A stretch of DNA of 55,771 bases from JANQKX01 sp039028695. GTDB taxonomy: Bacteria > Pseudomonadota > Alphaproteobacteria > Kiloniellales > Kiloniellaceae. Positions 41,200 to 50,399 of this stretch are shown here, one piece after another (positions within the stretch are counted from its first letter, which is position 1; every line of letters starts with the position of its first letter). The DNA is taken from positions 1 to 55,771 of the forward strand of contig JBCCHN010000023.1 of assembly GCA_039028695.1 (NCBI GenBank). Reading direction: 5' to 3'. The notes below the pieces were generated by a model that was given only the letters and a program-made list of their open reading frames with translations, made no database searches and was not told the DNA's origin. The position numbers and the translations under genes are program-made.

Positions 41200-43215
41200 A
41201 TGCGTGTGGTCGGTCAATTTCCCCGGGCAATACGGGAAATAGAGAATTGTTGGATAGACCTGGGTGATAGTTGCCGGCTGGCCGCCCGGATTTGGCTGCC
41301 CTTGGATGCGGAAAAACGTCCGGTTCCTGCGATCTTGGAATATTTGCCCTATCGGAAACGCGACGGTACCGAACAGCGAGATGAACTGACCCATCCGTAT
41401 TTCGCGGGCCATGGGTATGCCTGCGTGCGCGTGGATATGCGAGGCAATGGCGAATCCCAAGGACTGATGTTCGATGAATACCTAAAACAAGAGCAAGACG
41501 ATGCCCTGGAAGTGATCAACTGGATCACTAATCAAGAGTGGTGCAGCGGCCAGGTGGGTATGATCGGCATCTCTTGGGGTGGTTTTAACGGCTTACAGGT
41601 GGCTGCCCGCCAGCCGGAGGCGCTGAAAGCCATCGTCACGATCTGTTCCACCGATGATCGCTATGAGGACGATATCCATTTTAAGGGCGGTTGTTTGCTG
41701 AACGAAAATCTGGGATGGGCGGCGACCATGCTGGCCTTTTCCTCGCGACCGCCGGATCCGGAATTGGTGGGCGAGGCCTGGCGGGAGATGTGGCTGAATC
41801 GTTTGGCCGAGCAAACTTTTTTGGCGGAGAATTGGCTAGACCACCAGCGCCGCGATGCTTTCTGGAAGCATGGCTCGGTCTGTGAGGACTTTGCAGCCAT
41901 CAAGGCGGCGGTATTTGCCGTGGGCGGTTGGGGCGATGCCTATTCCAACGCGGTGCCACGGCTGTTATCGGGCTTATCGGCGCCCTGCCGGGGCCTGGTC
42001 GGCCCCTGGATCCACAAGTATCCCCATTTCGCCAAGCCTGAGCCGGCCATCGGTTTCCTGCAGGAATGCCTGCGCTGGTGGGATTTCTGGCTAAAAGGAG
42101 AGGATACGGGGATTATGGACGAGCCCCTCTATCGGGCATACATGATGGACGGCGCGCGACCGGCCGCACACTATGAAGAACGCTCCGGCCGTTGGATCGC
42201 TGAAGAGGCCTGGCCGCCATCGGGACGTAACCCGCGATCGCTCTACCTGTGCCAGGGCAGCCGCCTGGGGGCGGAGGCCGGCCCATCCGGGGATATATTG
42301 TCTCATTGCTCGCCGCAGACGGTGGGTATGGCTTGCGGAGAGTATTGCGCCATGTGGGCAGGCCCCGAATGGCCTGGCGAGCAACGATACGACGATGCGG
42401 GCTCTCTTTGCTTTGACAGCAATGTCTTAACGGAGAGGCTGGAAATGTTCGGAGCTCCGGAGATCCATTTGGACTTAGAGGCGGACAAGCCCCAGGCCTT
42501 TGTCGCTGTGCGACTTTGCGATGTAGCGCCCGATGGAGCTTCGACCCGTGTCACCTTAGGCATCTTGAATTTGAGCCATCGGGAGGGCCATGAGAGCCCC
42601 GAGGCGCTTGTTCCGGGCAAGCGCTATCGCATAAGGCTGCGCTTGGACGACGTGGCCTATGCCTTTCCGACCGGTCATCGTCTTCGTTTGGCGATTTCTA
42701 CCAGCTATTGGCCCTTGATTTGGCCCTCTGCGGAGGCGGCCACCATCCAGGTTCATTTGGGCGAGAGCCGGCTTGACCTGCCGGTTCGCGAGGCGCGGGC
42801 GGAAACCTTGCGGCCCTTCGAGGATGCGGAGTGTGCCCCGCCGCTGGTGCAGGAGGTTCATCGTCCCGTATCCAACCGACGTTGGAGTGAGTTCGATTGG
42901 GCCAGCGGGGAGAGTCGCCTGCTCATTAAGGATGACTTTGGCTTGGCGACCACCAAGTCACATGGATTGACCTATGGGGGGCATGTCAAGGAAACCTACA
43001 GCATTCACCCGGAAGATCCCCTGTGCGCCCGTGCCGAATGCAATTGGCTCATGACCTTGGCTAGGGGGGAGTGGTCGGTGAGGATCGAGAGCAGCGCGCG
43101 TCAGTGGTCGGATCAGGACAATTTCTTTTTAGAGGCCACGGTGACCGCCTATGAAGGGGCCGAGGTAGTTTCCCGCAGACAGTGGAAAAAAACTGTTCCC
43201 CGGGATTTTATGTAA
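41200..43215 (+). CDS. CocE/NonD family (S15-type) hydrolase
   Basis: The 671-residue enzyme has an N-terminal alpha/beta hydrolase (YLPYRKRDGTEQRDELTHPYF, then RVDMRGNGESQG, the nucleophile elbow GISWGG, and GPWIHKYPHF with the likely catalytic histidine) and a C-terminal jelly-roll domain (about residues 390-670) containing RYRIRLRLDDVAYAFPTGHRLRLAIS. This is the cocaine esterase/X-Pro dipeptidyl peptidase arrangement. Such enzymes hydrolyse esters or amides, including acylated amino compounds. No signal peptide. It overlaps the next gene by 34 bases if that gene starts at GTG 43182. Confidence 0.88.
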   Translation: MRVVGQFPRAIREIENCWIDLGDSCRLAARIWLPLDAEKRPVPAILEYLPYRKRDGTEQRDELTHPYFAGHGYACVRVDMRGNGESQGLMFDEYLKQEQDDALEVINWITNQEWCSGQVGMIGISWGGFNGLQVAARQPEALKAIVTICSTDDRYEDDIHFKGGCLLNENLGWAATMLAFSSRPPDPELVGEAWREMWLNRLAEQTFLAENWLDHQRRDAFWKHGSVCEDFAAIKAAVFAVGGWGDAYSNAVPRLLSGLSAPCRGLVGPWIHKYPHFAKPEPAIGFLQECLRWWDFWLKGEDTGIMDEPLYRAYMMDGARPAAHYEERSGRWIAEEAWPPSGRNPRSLYLCQGSRLGAEAGPSGDILSHCSPQTVGMACGEYCAMWAGPEWPGEQRYDDAGSLCFDSNVLTERLEMFGAPEIHLDLEADKPQAFVAVRLCDVAPDGASTRVTLGILNLSHREGHESPEALVPGKRYRIRLRLDDVAYAFPTGHRLRLAISTSYWPLIWPSAEAATIQVHLGESRLDLPVREARAETLRPFEDAECAPPLVQEVHRPVSNRRWSEFDWASGESRLLIKDDFGLATTKSHGLTYGGHVKETYSIHPEDPLCARAECNWLMTLARGEWSVRIESSARQWSDQDNFFLEATVTAYEGAEVVSRRQWKKTVPRDFM

Positions 43216-44090
43216 AGGGTGATTTCATTGGCAGACTCCCCGCGGAGGCGGCCTTGGCTCATTTGAGGCTTGGCGAATGGCAAAAAGCGCCGCGCGTTCT
43301 TCCCGAGGGCGTTCGCGTCTTCGCCGTGGGCGATATCCATGCACATTTGGATCAATCAAAGTGCATGTCCCAATATTTAAGGAAAGAATTATCCGAGGGG
43401 CCCACGGATCTTGAGAACGTGGTGGTCTGGCTGGGGGACTATATCGACCGGGGTCTCCATCCCCTCGAGTGTTTGGACCTGGTGGCGGCCGGATTGAAGG
43501 AGCCCGGATCAAGCAACGTGACCGGGGTCACAGAAATTGCCTTGCGGGGCAATCATGAACAATTTTTGCTGGATGTGGTGGATAACCCGCTGCCGTCGCA
43601 GCGTTGGATCGATATTTGGACCATGAACGGAGGTCAAGATACTCTCGATGCGCTTTTGCCGGGGGAGAGCTGGGATCGGCCAGAAGGCCTCGCCGCGCTA
43701 TTGCGACAGGCCATGGGAGAAGAGCGCTTGGCATTTTTGCGAGCCCGACCTTTGAGTTACGCCCTTGGCGATTACTTTTTTGCCCATGCGGGCATGAATC
43801 CCCGAAAGAGCCAAGAGGACCAGGGGGAAGAGGACCTCTTGTGGATCCGCGAGCCCTTTCTGACGGGCGCCGACTGGCCTTTTTCAGTGACGGTGGTTCA
43901 CGGGCATACGCCGGAGAACCCCTGTTGCTTACCCCACCGAATTGGGGTCGATAGCGGTGTCTTTATTAGCGGTAATTTGACGGCAGTGGAACTTATGGGG
44001 GACCAATTGCGTTTTATTACCGCAGAGGGACGCGGCCACAAGGCGAATAAAGGAATCTTCAGCCGGCTTTTGGGCGCCATGGGGCGCTGA
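43182..44090 (+). CDS. Calcineurin-like serine/threonine protein phosphatase
   Basis: The 302-residue frame has the metallophosphatase motifs GDIHAH, GDYIDRG and LRGNHEQF, then FFAHAG and VVHGHTP, in the order of PPP-type bacterial phosphatases (PrpA/bis-5'-nucleosyl tetraphosphatase class). It would hydrolyse phosphomonoesters with two metal ions. The start is uncertain: GTG 43182 overlaps the CocE-like gene by 34 bases and lacks a ribosome site, while a TTG near 43254 is also possible. The conserved fold starts at about residue 42. Confidence 0.82.
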   Translation: MEKNCSPGFYVKGDFIGRLPAEAALAHLRLGEWQKAPRVLPEGVRVFAVGDIHAHLDQSKCMSQYLRKELSEGPTDLENVVVWLGDYIDRGLHPLECLDLVAAGLKEPGSSNVTGVTEIALRGNHEQFLLDVVDNPLPSQRWIDIWTMNGGQDTLDALLPGESWDRPEGLAALLRQAMGEERLAFLRARPLSYALGDYFFAHAGMNPRKSQEDQGEEDLLWIREPFLTGADWPFSVTVVHGHTPENPCCLPHRIGVDSGVFISGNLTAVELMGDQLRFITAEGRGHKANKGIFSRLLGAMGR

Positions 44091-44146
44091 ATCCCTGAGG
44101 GACTGGTAAGGGCGTTGCAGCGAAAGGCGCCTACAATCGAAAAATG

Positions 44147-44182
44147 ATCCTTTAGCGCCAATTGGTAATGATGATAAAGGAT
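44147..44182. promoter_or_regulatory. Inverted repeat upstream of the M20 hydrolase gene
   Basis: ATCCTTTA (44147-44154) and TAAAGGAT (44175-44182) form an exact 8-bp dyad with a 20-base spacer in the 136-base gap before ATG 44227. It could be an operator; chance is not excluded. Confidence 0.25.
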
Positions 44183-44226
44183 AGGTCTGACTGAGCGAAA
44201 GGCGAGGGGCGACGTGGTTACGGGGG

Positions 44227-45522
44227 ATGATAAAGACGGGTCAGGGGATGGCCGCGGACCTTAGGGAACTAGAGCCCGACGGCCAACTGGCGAGACGTCT
44301 TTTTGCCGAATTGGATGCCAAAACCCGAAAAGGTGAAGGCATCGTGCGGGATACCTATGGGCCTGGCGAGCAGGCGGCCCATGATATCGTGCGGGCGGTG
44401 GGCGAGGCATTGGACCTGGAAATCCATACCGACGCAGCCCTTAATCTTTACATGACCTTACCGGGCAGGGACCGAAATTTGCCGCCGGTGATCGTCGGCT
44501 CCCATCTAGATTCCGTTGATCAAGGAGGCAATTTTGACGGCGCGGCCGGTGTCGCGGCCGGATTGGCTTCGCTTGCCGGGTTTCAACGGGCGGGATGGCG
44601 ACCCCCGTGTGATGTAACCGTTATGGCCATCCGCGGCGAGGAATCCGTTTGGTTCGACGTGTCGTACATCGGGTCCTATGCGGCTTTTGGGCAGTTAGAT
44701 CCCAAGGAGCTGGAGGTGCCGCGCGCGGACAATGGGCGTTCGTTGGCTGAACACATGGCGGCGGCGGGCTGTAATTTGGAGGCCATCAAACGGGGCGAAG
44801 CCTATCTGCAGCCAAGCCAAGTACGTGCCTTCCTGGAGGTTCATATCGAGCAGGCACCTCATTTGGTGGAGCAGTCGGTGCCGCTGGGCATCGTGACCGG
44901 TATTCGTGGTGATTTTCGCTATCGGGATGCGCGCTGTTTTGGGGTCTATGGGCACTCGGGTGCCTTGGCGCGGGCCTATCGGCGCGATGCGGTGGCGGCG
45001 ACCACTGCTCTCATCCAATGTTTGAACGACGATTGGCTAACCCTTGAGGACGCGGGGCATGATCTGGTTTTCACCGTCGGGGAGTTAACGACCGATCCGC
45101 GTTTTCATGGGCCGAGTAAAGTGGCGGGAGAGACCCGATTTGTGATGGATTTTCGCTCCATCGAAGAGCAAACCATGTTCGCCATGCGCGACAATGCCAA
45201 AAAATGGGCTGCAGAAATTGAAGAGCATATGGGTGTGGATTTCGATTTTGGCCGCCCAACCTATTGCGAGCCGGCCGAGTTGAACCCCGCGATGCGCAAG
45301 CGACTTGGCGCCGTGGCGCGGGAGTTGGACTTGCCCGCCCTTGAAATGGCGAGTGGGGCCGGCCATGACGCCGCTGTTTTCGCCAACTTCGGTGTGCCCA
45401 GCGGAATGATCTTTATCCGTAATGATCAAGGAAGCCATAATCCGCGGGAGGCCATGTCTTTGGACGATTTCCAAAAGGCGGCCCGCTTGCTCTCCGGCTA
45501 TTTGATTACGGCCTTGGAATAG
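44227..45522 (+). CDS. M20 family amidohydrolase (hydantoinase/carbamoylase-like)
   Basis: The 431-residue metalloenzyme shows VGSHLDSV, GGNFDGAAGV, RGEESVWF and HIEQAPHLVEQ with the M20 metal ligands, then the dimerisation domain and a late GAGHDAAVFA histidine plus SHNPREAM. This matches N-carbamoyl-L-amino acid hydrolases, allantoate amidohydrolases and ureidoglycolate enzymes. It would release ammonia and CO2 or an amino acid from a carbamoylated substrate in the cytoplasm. ATG 44227 or 44248 may be the start. It converges on the minus-strand operon, overlapping DUF1194 by 17 bases at the 3' ends, so it is not in that operon but may share its substrate range. Confidence 0.85.
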   Translation: MIKTGQGMAADLRELEPDGQLARRLFAELDAKTRKGEGIVRDTYGPGEQAAHDIVRAVGEALDLEIHTDAALNLYMTLPGRDRNLPPVIVGSHLDSVDQGGNFDGAAGVAAGLASLAGFQRAGWRPPCDVTVMAIRGEESVWFDVSYIGSYAAFGQLDPKELEVPRADNGRSLAEHMAAAGCNLEAIKRGEAYLQPSQVRAFLEVHIEQAPHLVEQSVPLGIVTGIRGDFRYRDARCFGVYGHSGALARAYRRDAVAATTALIQCLNDDWLTLEDAGHDLVFTVGELTTDPRFHGPSKVAGETRFVMDFRSIEEQTMFAMRDNAKKWAAEIEEHMGVDFDFGRPTYCEPAELNPAMRKRLGAVARELDLPALEMASGAGHDAAVFANFGVPSGMIFIRNDQGSHNPREAMSLDDFQKAARLLSGYLITALE

Positions 45523-46276
45523 AGGTGGTCAGGTGCGTGCCGCCGATTTCGCGCAAGAGCTTTTTGCGAAGGATCGGCGCGAAGTTATCGAGGTTGGCGA
45601 GCATGGAAAAGGCGCCTTGGCCGCCGATAACCCGTCGCTCGTAGTAATAATCCATGGAGACGGCCGGTGCCGATCCATCCGGATTGGGACGGTCGCTTAA
45701 GACCGGCAGGCCATTGATGGTGATGCCTTCACTGATGGCATCATCCCGCGCCTCTTGGACGTAACGGCCATCCGAGTTGGGACCGTCACCCGAAACATCG
45801 AGAACGCGGCGCGTGCCGCGATAATCGTTTTGCCGGAATGAGCGGCGGGAAAAGTCAATAATACCCGATAAGGATGTTCGAAATCCCGAGGAAATAGGCG
45901 CCGCGGCTAGGGCTTGAACAAATCCCTGCAGCGAGGCGGCACTGTCGATTATCTGCCAATCCACCACGACCTTTTGATAGCCCACATCGGCCCATTCCAC
46001 ATAGCTGATCGCGATCTGCCCTAAGGCCCCTTTTTTGATTGCGTTCAAAATGTGAGGGTCGCTCAAAGCGATCAAATAGCCGTTGCGTTGCTGGTTCGCC
46101 TCGATGGGATCAATACTGGAAGAGACATCGACGGCCAAGATAAGTTCCAAATCGACCTCCTCTGCGGCAAGAGGCCGAGACAAACCCACAAGAAGTGCGA
46201 TCGAGAGCACCGCGCCAAAGGTCGATAGCCGGCACCAGATGAGAAGCCTATCTGGCGCTTGCAAGGTGGCTATCAT
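45506..46276 (-). CDS. DUF1194 protein, exported von Willebrand factor A-like
   Basis: The 256-residue protein has an N-terminal signal peptide (hydrophobic core about residues 19-36, cleavage near AA-EE) and a VWA-like domain with the MIDAS motif DVSSS (Asp50). It also has YVEWAD, DVSGDGPNSDGR and INGLPVLSD, which fit the DUF1194 family common in alphaproteobacteria. Function is unknown; metal-dependent binding of a ligand in the periplasm is implied. Its start overlaps the oxidase gene end (ATGA, four bases), so it is translationally coupled as the last gene of the minus-strand operon. Confidence 0.82.
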   Translation of the reverse strand: MIATLQAPDRLLIWCRLSTFGAVLSIALLVGLSRPLAAEEVDLELILAVDVSSSIDPIEANQQRNGYLIALSDPHILNAIKKGALGQIAISYVEWADVGYQKVVVDWQIIDSAASLQGFVQALAAAPISSGFRTSLSGIIDFSRRSFRQNDYRGTRRVLDVSGDGPNSDGRYVQEARDDAISEGITINGLPVLSDRPNPDGSAPAVSMDYYYERRVIGGQGAFSMLANLDNFAPILRKKLLREIGGTHLTTSIPRP

Positions 46277-47619
46277 GAGCTGATTCGATCACGCAGGCGA
46301 TAGTAGGCGAGGGCGCCGCGCAGATACCAAGGGCGTAGGCTCGGTATCGGAAGGGGCTGCGGCGGACCTGCCATGATCTGAGGGATTTCATCTTCCGGTC
46401 GGGTATTTCCGCCAATGAGTTGGGCCAGCAAGCGGCCGGTCCAAGGGGCCGTGTTAACACCGTTGGCATGATAGCCATAGCCGTACCAGACAGAAGGATC
46501 ATCCGCCCATTGGCCGACGGAGGGCGTTAGCTTGCGGGTCATACAGGTCAAACCGCGCCAGAAATAGGCGATGGGAACGTCCTTCCAGGCCGGAAAGACC
46601 TGACCCAATCGGCGGGTCATCCAAGCGCGCATCTTTTCCCCGTCCGCCTCTGTGCCCGTGGTGTCCCCCCGCGCGCCAAAAAGAATGCGCCGATCTGGCA
46701 AACGCCGGTAATAAAAAAGCAAATTGCGGCTGTTGCATATGGGCGTAAGCGTATGGAAGCTTTCGGCTTGTAGCAGGGCTTCGTCAAGGGGCTCGGTGAC
46801 GATAATGTTCGAGAGCACCGGGAGAACGCGCTGGTCTATTGCCCTGTGCAAACCTTCGGTCGTGTAGCCATTGGTGGCGATGATCACTTGATCGGCAGAA
46901 AGCTCTCCCGATGGGGTTTTCAATAGATGGCGTCCGGATTTTTCCACCTGCCAGTCGATCACTTTACTTTCGCCATAAAGAGTAGCGCCGTGGCGTTTCG
47001 CTGCCCGGGCCATGCCCAGGGAGAACTTGAGCGGATGCAAAGCGAAACCAACCTTCATTAACATGGCCCCGAATTGTTCCTGTCCGCCGTGCCCAATCTT
47101 AGTAAAATCCTCGGGGCTGAAAACCTCTGTTTCAATCCCAAAGAGGCGGGTTAGGAGATCGGCATCCTGGGTGAAGCCCGGGAATACTTTGGGGGAGTGG
47201 GCAACCTCGAAATTGCCATTTCCGCAAGCCTCGGCGTCGATGTCTTCCTGCGCCAAAAGGTCCTTTACAAGATCCATACCGTCCAGTTGGGCGGCGAAGA
47301 ACCTCTTGGTTTCCTCCAGGCCGTACCGGTCAATGAGCTTCGAAATTGGGAGCTTGCTGGCAGGAAGACAGCAAAATCCGCCGTTTCGACCCGATGCTCC
47401 CCAGGCGATGGGGCCGGCTTCAAGCACCCGGGCGTTCAGGCCGTAGTTTCGGGCGAGATGCAGGGCCGCGGAGAGGCCGGTAAAACCGCCGCCGATAATC
47501 GCCACATCACAGCTTGCATCGCCGGTCAAAGCGGGAAAGTCCCCGTCTTTTCTTTGGACCGTTGCCTCCCAATAGCTGGGGGCGGTGACGTGATGGTTAT
47601 AAATCGTCGGGTCGTACAT
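46273..47619 (-). CDS. FAD-dependent oxidoreductase (DadA/PuuB-like amine oxidase)
   Basis: The 448-residue flavoprotein has an N-terminal Rossmann motif VAIIGGGFTGLSAALHLA, the GASGRNGGF segment typical of the PuuB/DadA/sarcosine oxidase-like class, and a C-terminal FAD loop with GYGYHANGVNTAPWTGRLLA. It would oxidise a primary or N-methylated amine such as gamma-glutamylputrescine, sarcosine or a D-amino acid. It precedes DUF1194 with a 4-base overlap and follows the GcvT-like gene by 15 bases. The pairing with a GcvT-like protein suggests a one-carbon product; that is inference. Confidence 0.85.
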   Translation of the reverse strand: MYDPTIYNHHVTAPSYWEATVQRKDGDFPALTGDASCDVAIIGGGFTGLSAALHLARNYGLNARVLEAGPIAWGASGRNGGFCCLPASKLPISKLIDRYGLEETKRFFAAQLDGMDLVKDLLAQEDIDAEACGNGNFEVAHSPKVFPGFTQDADLLTRLFGIETEVFSPEDFTKIGHGGQEQFGAMLMKVGFALHPLKFSLGMARAAKRHGATLYGESKVIDWQVEKSGRHLLKTPSGELSADQVIIATNGYTTEGLHRAIDQRVLPVLSNIIVTEPLDEALLQAESFHTLTPICNSRNLLFYYRRLPDRRILFGARGDTTGTEADGEKMRAWMTRRLGQVFPAWKDVPIAYFWRGLTCMTRKLTPSVGQWADDPSVWYGYGYHANGVNTAPWTGRLLAQLIGGNTRPEDEIPQIMAGPPQPLPIPSLRPWYLRGALAYYRLRDRISS

Positions 47620-47634
47620 GGCAGCAGACGAGCT

Positions 47635-48825
47635 TTACCAATCCCCGGGCGGAGTGACCTGACGCCTAACCGAGTTAAAATAGGGACGCGGAACAATTTG
47701 GCAGGATGCCATGACTTTGTCCCATTTCAGCTCCTTTAGGGTATATACCTGCGCCCAAATGTCATCGGTGATCTCGGATCCATAAGGGGCTTGTAAACTG
47801 GCAAAGGCCAGGTTGGTCTTGCAGGTGGGTGACCAGTGGGCGGAAGTGACGTGCCCCACCTCTCGGGATTTGCGGTGATAGATGATGGCACCCTCAGCGG
47901 CCTTATTGCCTTGAATGTCGAGCAGGACCAGATTGTGCTTGGGCCCTTCCTTGCTGTCACGCAATAGGGCGCGGCGGCCGTTGAAGTGGCCTTTTTTAAG
48001 ATCTACCAGTCGGCCCAAGCCCAGCTCGAAGGGCGAGCGGCCCCTATTGCGCCGCACGGCCTGATTGGCAGCGACAAAATCCACATTGGTGACGATAAAG
48101 CCGGCTTCGAGGCGGACGATGTCCAAGGCTTGGCTGCCGATGGGGCGAAGGCCAAGGGGGGCGCCCACTTCCATTAGGCGGTCCCAAAGGGCCTCCGCCA
48201 ACAGCGGGTCGACCCAAAGTTCGTAGCCCAAATCCCCAGTGAAACCGGTCCGCGAGATCAAGAGAGTTCCGCCGGCAAAAAAGGCCTGCGTGAAGTTAAA
48301 GGGCCTCAGGTCATCGATCTCGGAAACACCCAGGGCGCGCAAGACAGACGCTGAGGTAGGCCCTTGCAGGGCCAGGGCGGCGATTTGCGAGCTGATATCC
48401 TCCACATCCACATCGAAGCCGAAGGCGGCATCCTGCAGCCAGGGCAAATTCCGCTCTTGGCAACAGAGGCGGAAATCATCCTGGCTCAGTCGGAAGAGCG
48501 TACCATCATCCAGAACCTTTCCCTCGTCGTCACACCAAAGGCAGTAGGCAACCCGACCCACCGGCAGCTTGGATATGTCGCGCGTGACCAGGCGGTTCAA
48601 ATAGGCCTCGGCCTCGGGACCGGTCACCTTGTATTTGATCATGGGAGAGAGATCAAAAAGGGTCGCCGCGTTGCGGATCGCGAAGTACTCCCTCTCAACC
48701 TCCTCATAACAGGAAACCGTGGTGAAGCCCGCCCAACGGCCCCAAAGGTTGGTGTGGTTGGCAGCCGCGGTCCGCCGGTGAAAGGGCGTTTCTTCGACGG
48801 CAGATTTGTAGTGGTCCTTGCGCAT
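47635..48825 (-). CDS. GcvT-family aminomethyltransferase-like protein
   Basis: The 396-residue protein starts MRKDHYKSAVEETPFHRRT and has the GcvT fold: RNAATLFDLSPMIKYKVTGPEAEAYLNRLVTRD, DDEGKVLDDGTLFRL, ALQGPTSASVLRALG, SRTGFTGDLGYELWVDP and the C-terminal GHVTSAHWSP. GcvT proteins bind tetrahydrofolate and accept one-carbon units. A glycine-cleavage GcvT would be found with gcvH and gcvP; neither is here, so this is one of the specialised versions, as used in demethylation of amines, sulfonium compounds or aromatics. ATG 48825 is chosen, since the longer frame overlaps the upstream gene. It is 11 bases after the adjoining FAD gene. Confidence 0.85.
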   Translation of the reverse strand: MRKDHYKSAVEETPFHRRTAAANHTNLWGRWAGFTTVSCYEEVEREYFAIRNAATLFDLSPMIKYKVTGPEAEAYLNRLVTRDISKLPVGRVAYCLWCDDEGKVLDDGTLFRLSQDDFRLCCQERNLPWLQDAAFGFDVDVEDISSQIAALALQGPTSASVLRALGVSEIDDLRPFNFTQAFFAGGTLLISRTGFTGDLGYELWVDPLLAEALWDRLMEVGAPLGLRPIGSQALDIVRLEAGFIVTNVDFVAANQAVRRNRGRSPFELGLGRLVDLKKGHFNGRRALLRDSKEGPKHNLVLLDIQGNKAAEGAIIYHRKSREVGHVTSAHWSPTCKTNLAFASLQAPYGSEITDDIWAQVYTLKELKWDKVMASCQIVPRPYFNSVRRQVTPPGDW

Positions 48826-48836
48826 TTGACCTTTTC

Positions 48837-50396
48837 TCAGCCCTTGTCGTTCAAGATGGTGTGGGCGGCGTTCATGCCGGCGACCCCCATTACCCCGCCG
48901 CCCGGGTGGGAGCCGGCGCCGCAAAGATAAAGGCCTGCCACGGGCGTGGCGTATTGGGCGGCACCGGGTACGGGGCGCATCATGAGAAGCTGATCAATGG
49001 CCATCTCTGCATGGTGCCAATGACCGCCCGCCATGCCGAAACGCATCTCCAAATCGCGTGGTGTCAGGATTTCGCGGTCGATGACTTGTGCCTTTATGCC
49101 TGGCGCATAGAGTTCCAGCTGGTCGATCACCTGATCGGCCAGCCGTTCCCGCATGACCTCCCAACCGCCCTTTAAGGCGTAGGGGGTGTAGCAAAGAGTG
49201 GCCGACAACACCTGTTTGCCCCCGGGCGCCAAGCTGGCGTCTTGCAAGCTTGGCAATGTGATCTCCATTGCCGGCGATCGCGAGAACTCTCCGTACTTGG
49301 CGGGATTGAAGGCCTCCTCCAAATAGTCGATGGAGGGGCTAATGAGCAGGCGACCAGCCAGGTCACGCGCCGACAGGCCGGTAAAAGACGGCGTGCCGTC
49401 CAGGGCCAAGTGGAGCTTGCTGACATTGCCTTTGGCGCGCAGGCGGCGGATGCGTGTCACAAAACCCGTGTCCAAATGGCGCGCGCCGAGCAGGTCCAAA
49501 AAGGTATGTCGCGGATCGGCATTGGAAATAACGGCGTTGGCGCGTATCTCGCGGCCGTCCGTCAGGACAACACCACAAGCGCGATCGTTCTGGACCTTGA
49601 TTTGACCGACTGGGGCGTTGGCCTGGACTGTCACGCCGGCGGCTTGGCAGGCCTCTAGCATAGCCCGGGTCACCGTGCCCATGCCTCCGACAGGCTGAGC
49701 GATGGCGCCCTGCCGATTGTCGACTTGACCGGTGAGGCGATAGAGATAGGACAAGACCGTCCCCGGTGAACGCGGCCCTGCGTGGGAGCCCACTACACCG
49801 TCCCAGGCCAGCGCGCCTTTGAGGAGGGAAGCGCTCAGTTCGTCCTCCAGCAGATCCGCAACATTCATGCCGGCAATGCGCAAAAAGTCTCGCAGTTGAG
49901 ATTGCCCCATCTTGCGCAGTGTCCAGCCCATTTTGAGCAGACCGTGACGGTCGGCGGTCCCCGCAGTGCCCAATCGGGGAGGGGGCATTGTCAGCAGAGG
50001 CCTGAGCGCTGCGGCCATTTTCAACAGCCTCTGGCGTAAGGCTTGATAAGCAGCCAGTTCGCCCTCGGGGAGGTCTCCCCAAATCTCCGGCCCGTGCAGG
50101 CGCAAAAAATCGCCGTCAGAACCGATCGCGATCGTCGCCAGGTCCGGGTTGACGAAAGTCAGGCCGTGGTCTTTCAGCTTTAGATCGGTGACCACTTGGG
50201 GATGGAGTTGATAGAGAAGATGAGCGCAGGACGAGACTTTGAAGCCCGGCGCAAACTCCTCGGTGACGGCTGCGCCACCGACTTGCTCGCGAGCTTCCAG
50301 TACAAGGACCTGTTGGCCGGCCTGGGCCAGGGTCGCTGCACAAACAAGGCCGTTGTGCCCACCGCCGATGATGAGGCTGTCATAACGCTCGCTCAT
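48837..50396 (-). CDS. PYROXD2/phytoene-desaturase-like FAD oxidoreductase (copy A)
   Basis: The 519-residue protein has the FAD/NAD fold of the phytoene desaturase/PYROXD2 group: IIGGGHNGLVCAATLAQAG, a LEAREQVGGAAV adenosine loop, GGMGTVTRAMLEACQAAG and the late LYLCGAGSHPGGGVMGVAGMNAAHTI. Residues 100-430 are the substrate domain. It is a diverged tandem paralogue of the next upstream gene, which it follows by three bases. No carotenoid gene is near, so the name says only the fold; the substrate is unknown. Confidence 0.82.
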   Translation of the reverse strand: MSERYDSLIIGGGHNGLVCAATLAQAGQQVLVLEAREQVGGAAVTEEFAPGFKVSSCAHLLYQLHPQVVTDLKLKDHGLTFVNPDLATIAIGSDGDFLRLHGPEIWGDLPEGELAAYQALRQRLLKMAAALRPLLTMPPPRLGTAGTADRHGLLKMGWTLRKMGQSQLRDFLRIAGMNVADLLEDELSASLLKGALAWDGVVGSHAGPRSPGTVLSYLYRLTGQVDNRQGAIAQPVGGMGTVTRAMLEACQAAGVTVQANAPVGQIKVQNDRACGVVLTDGREIRANAVISNADPRHTFLDLLGARHLDTGFVTRIRRLRAKGNVSKLHLALDGTPSFTGLSARDLAGRLLISPSIDYLEEAFNPAKYGEFSRSPAMEITLPSLQDASLAPGGKQVLSATLCYTPYALKGGWEVMRERLADQVIDQLELYAPGIKAQVIDREILTPRDLEMRFGMAGGHWHHAEMAIDQLLMMRPVPGAAQYATPVAGLYLCGAGSHPGGGVMGVAGMNAAHTILNDKG

Positions 50397-50399
50397 GGC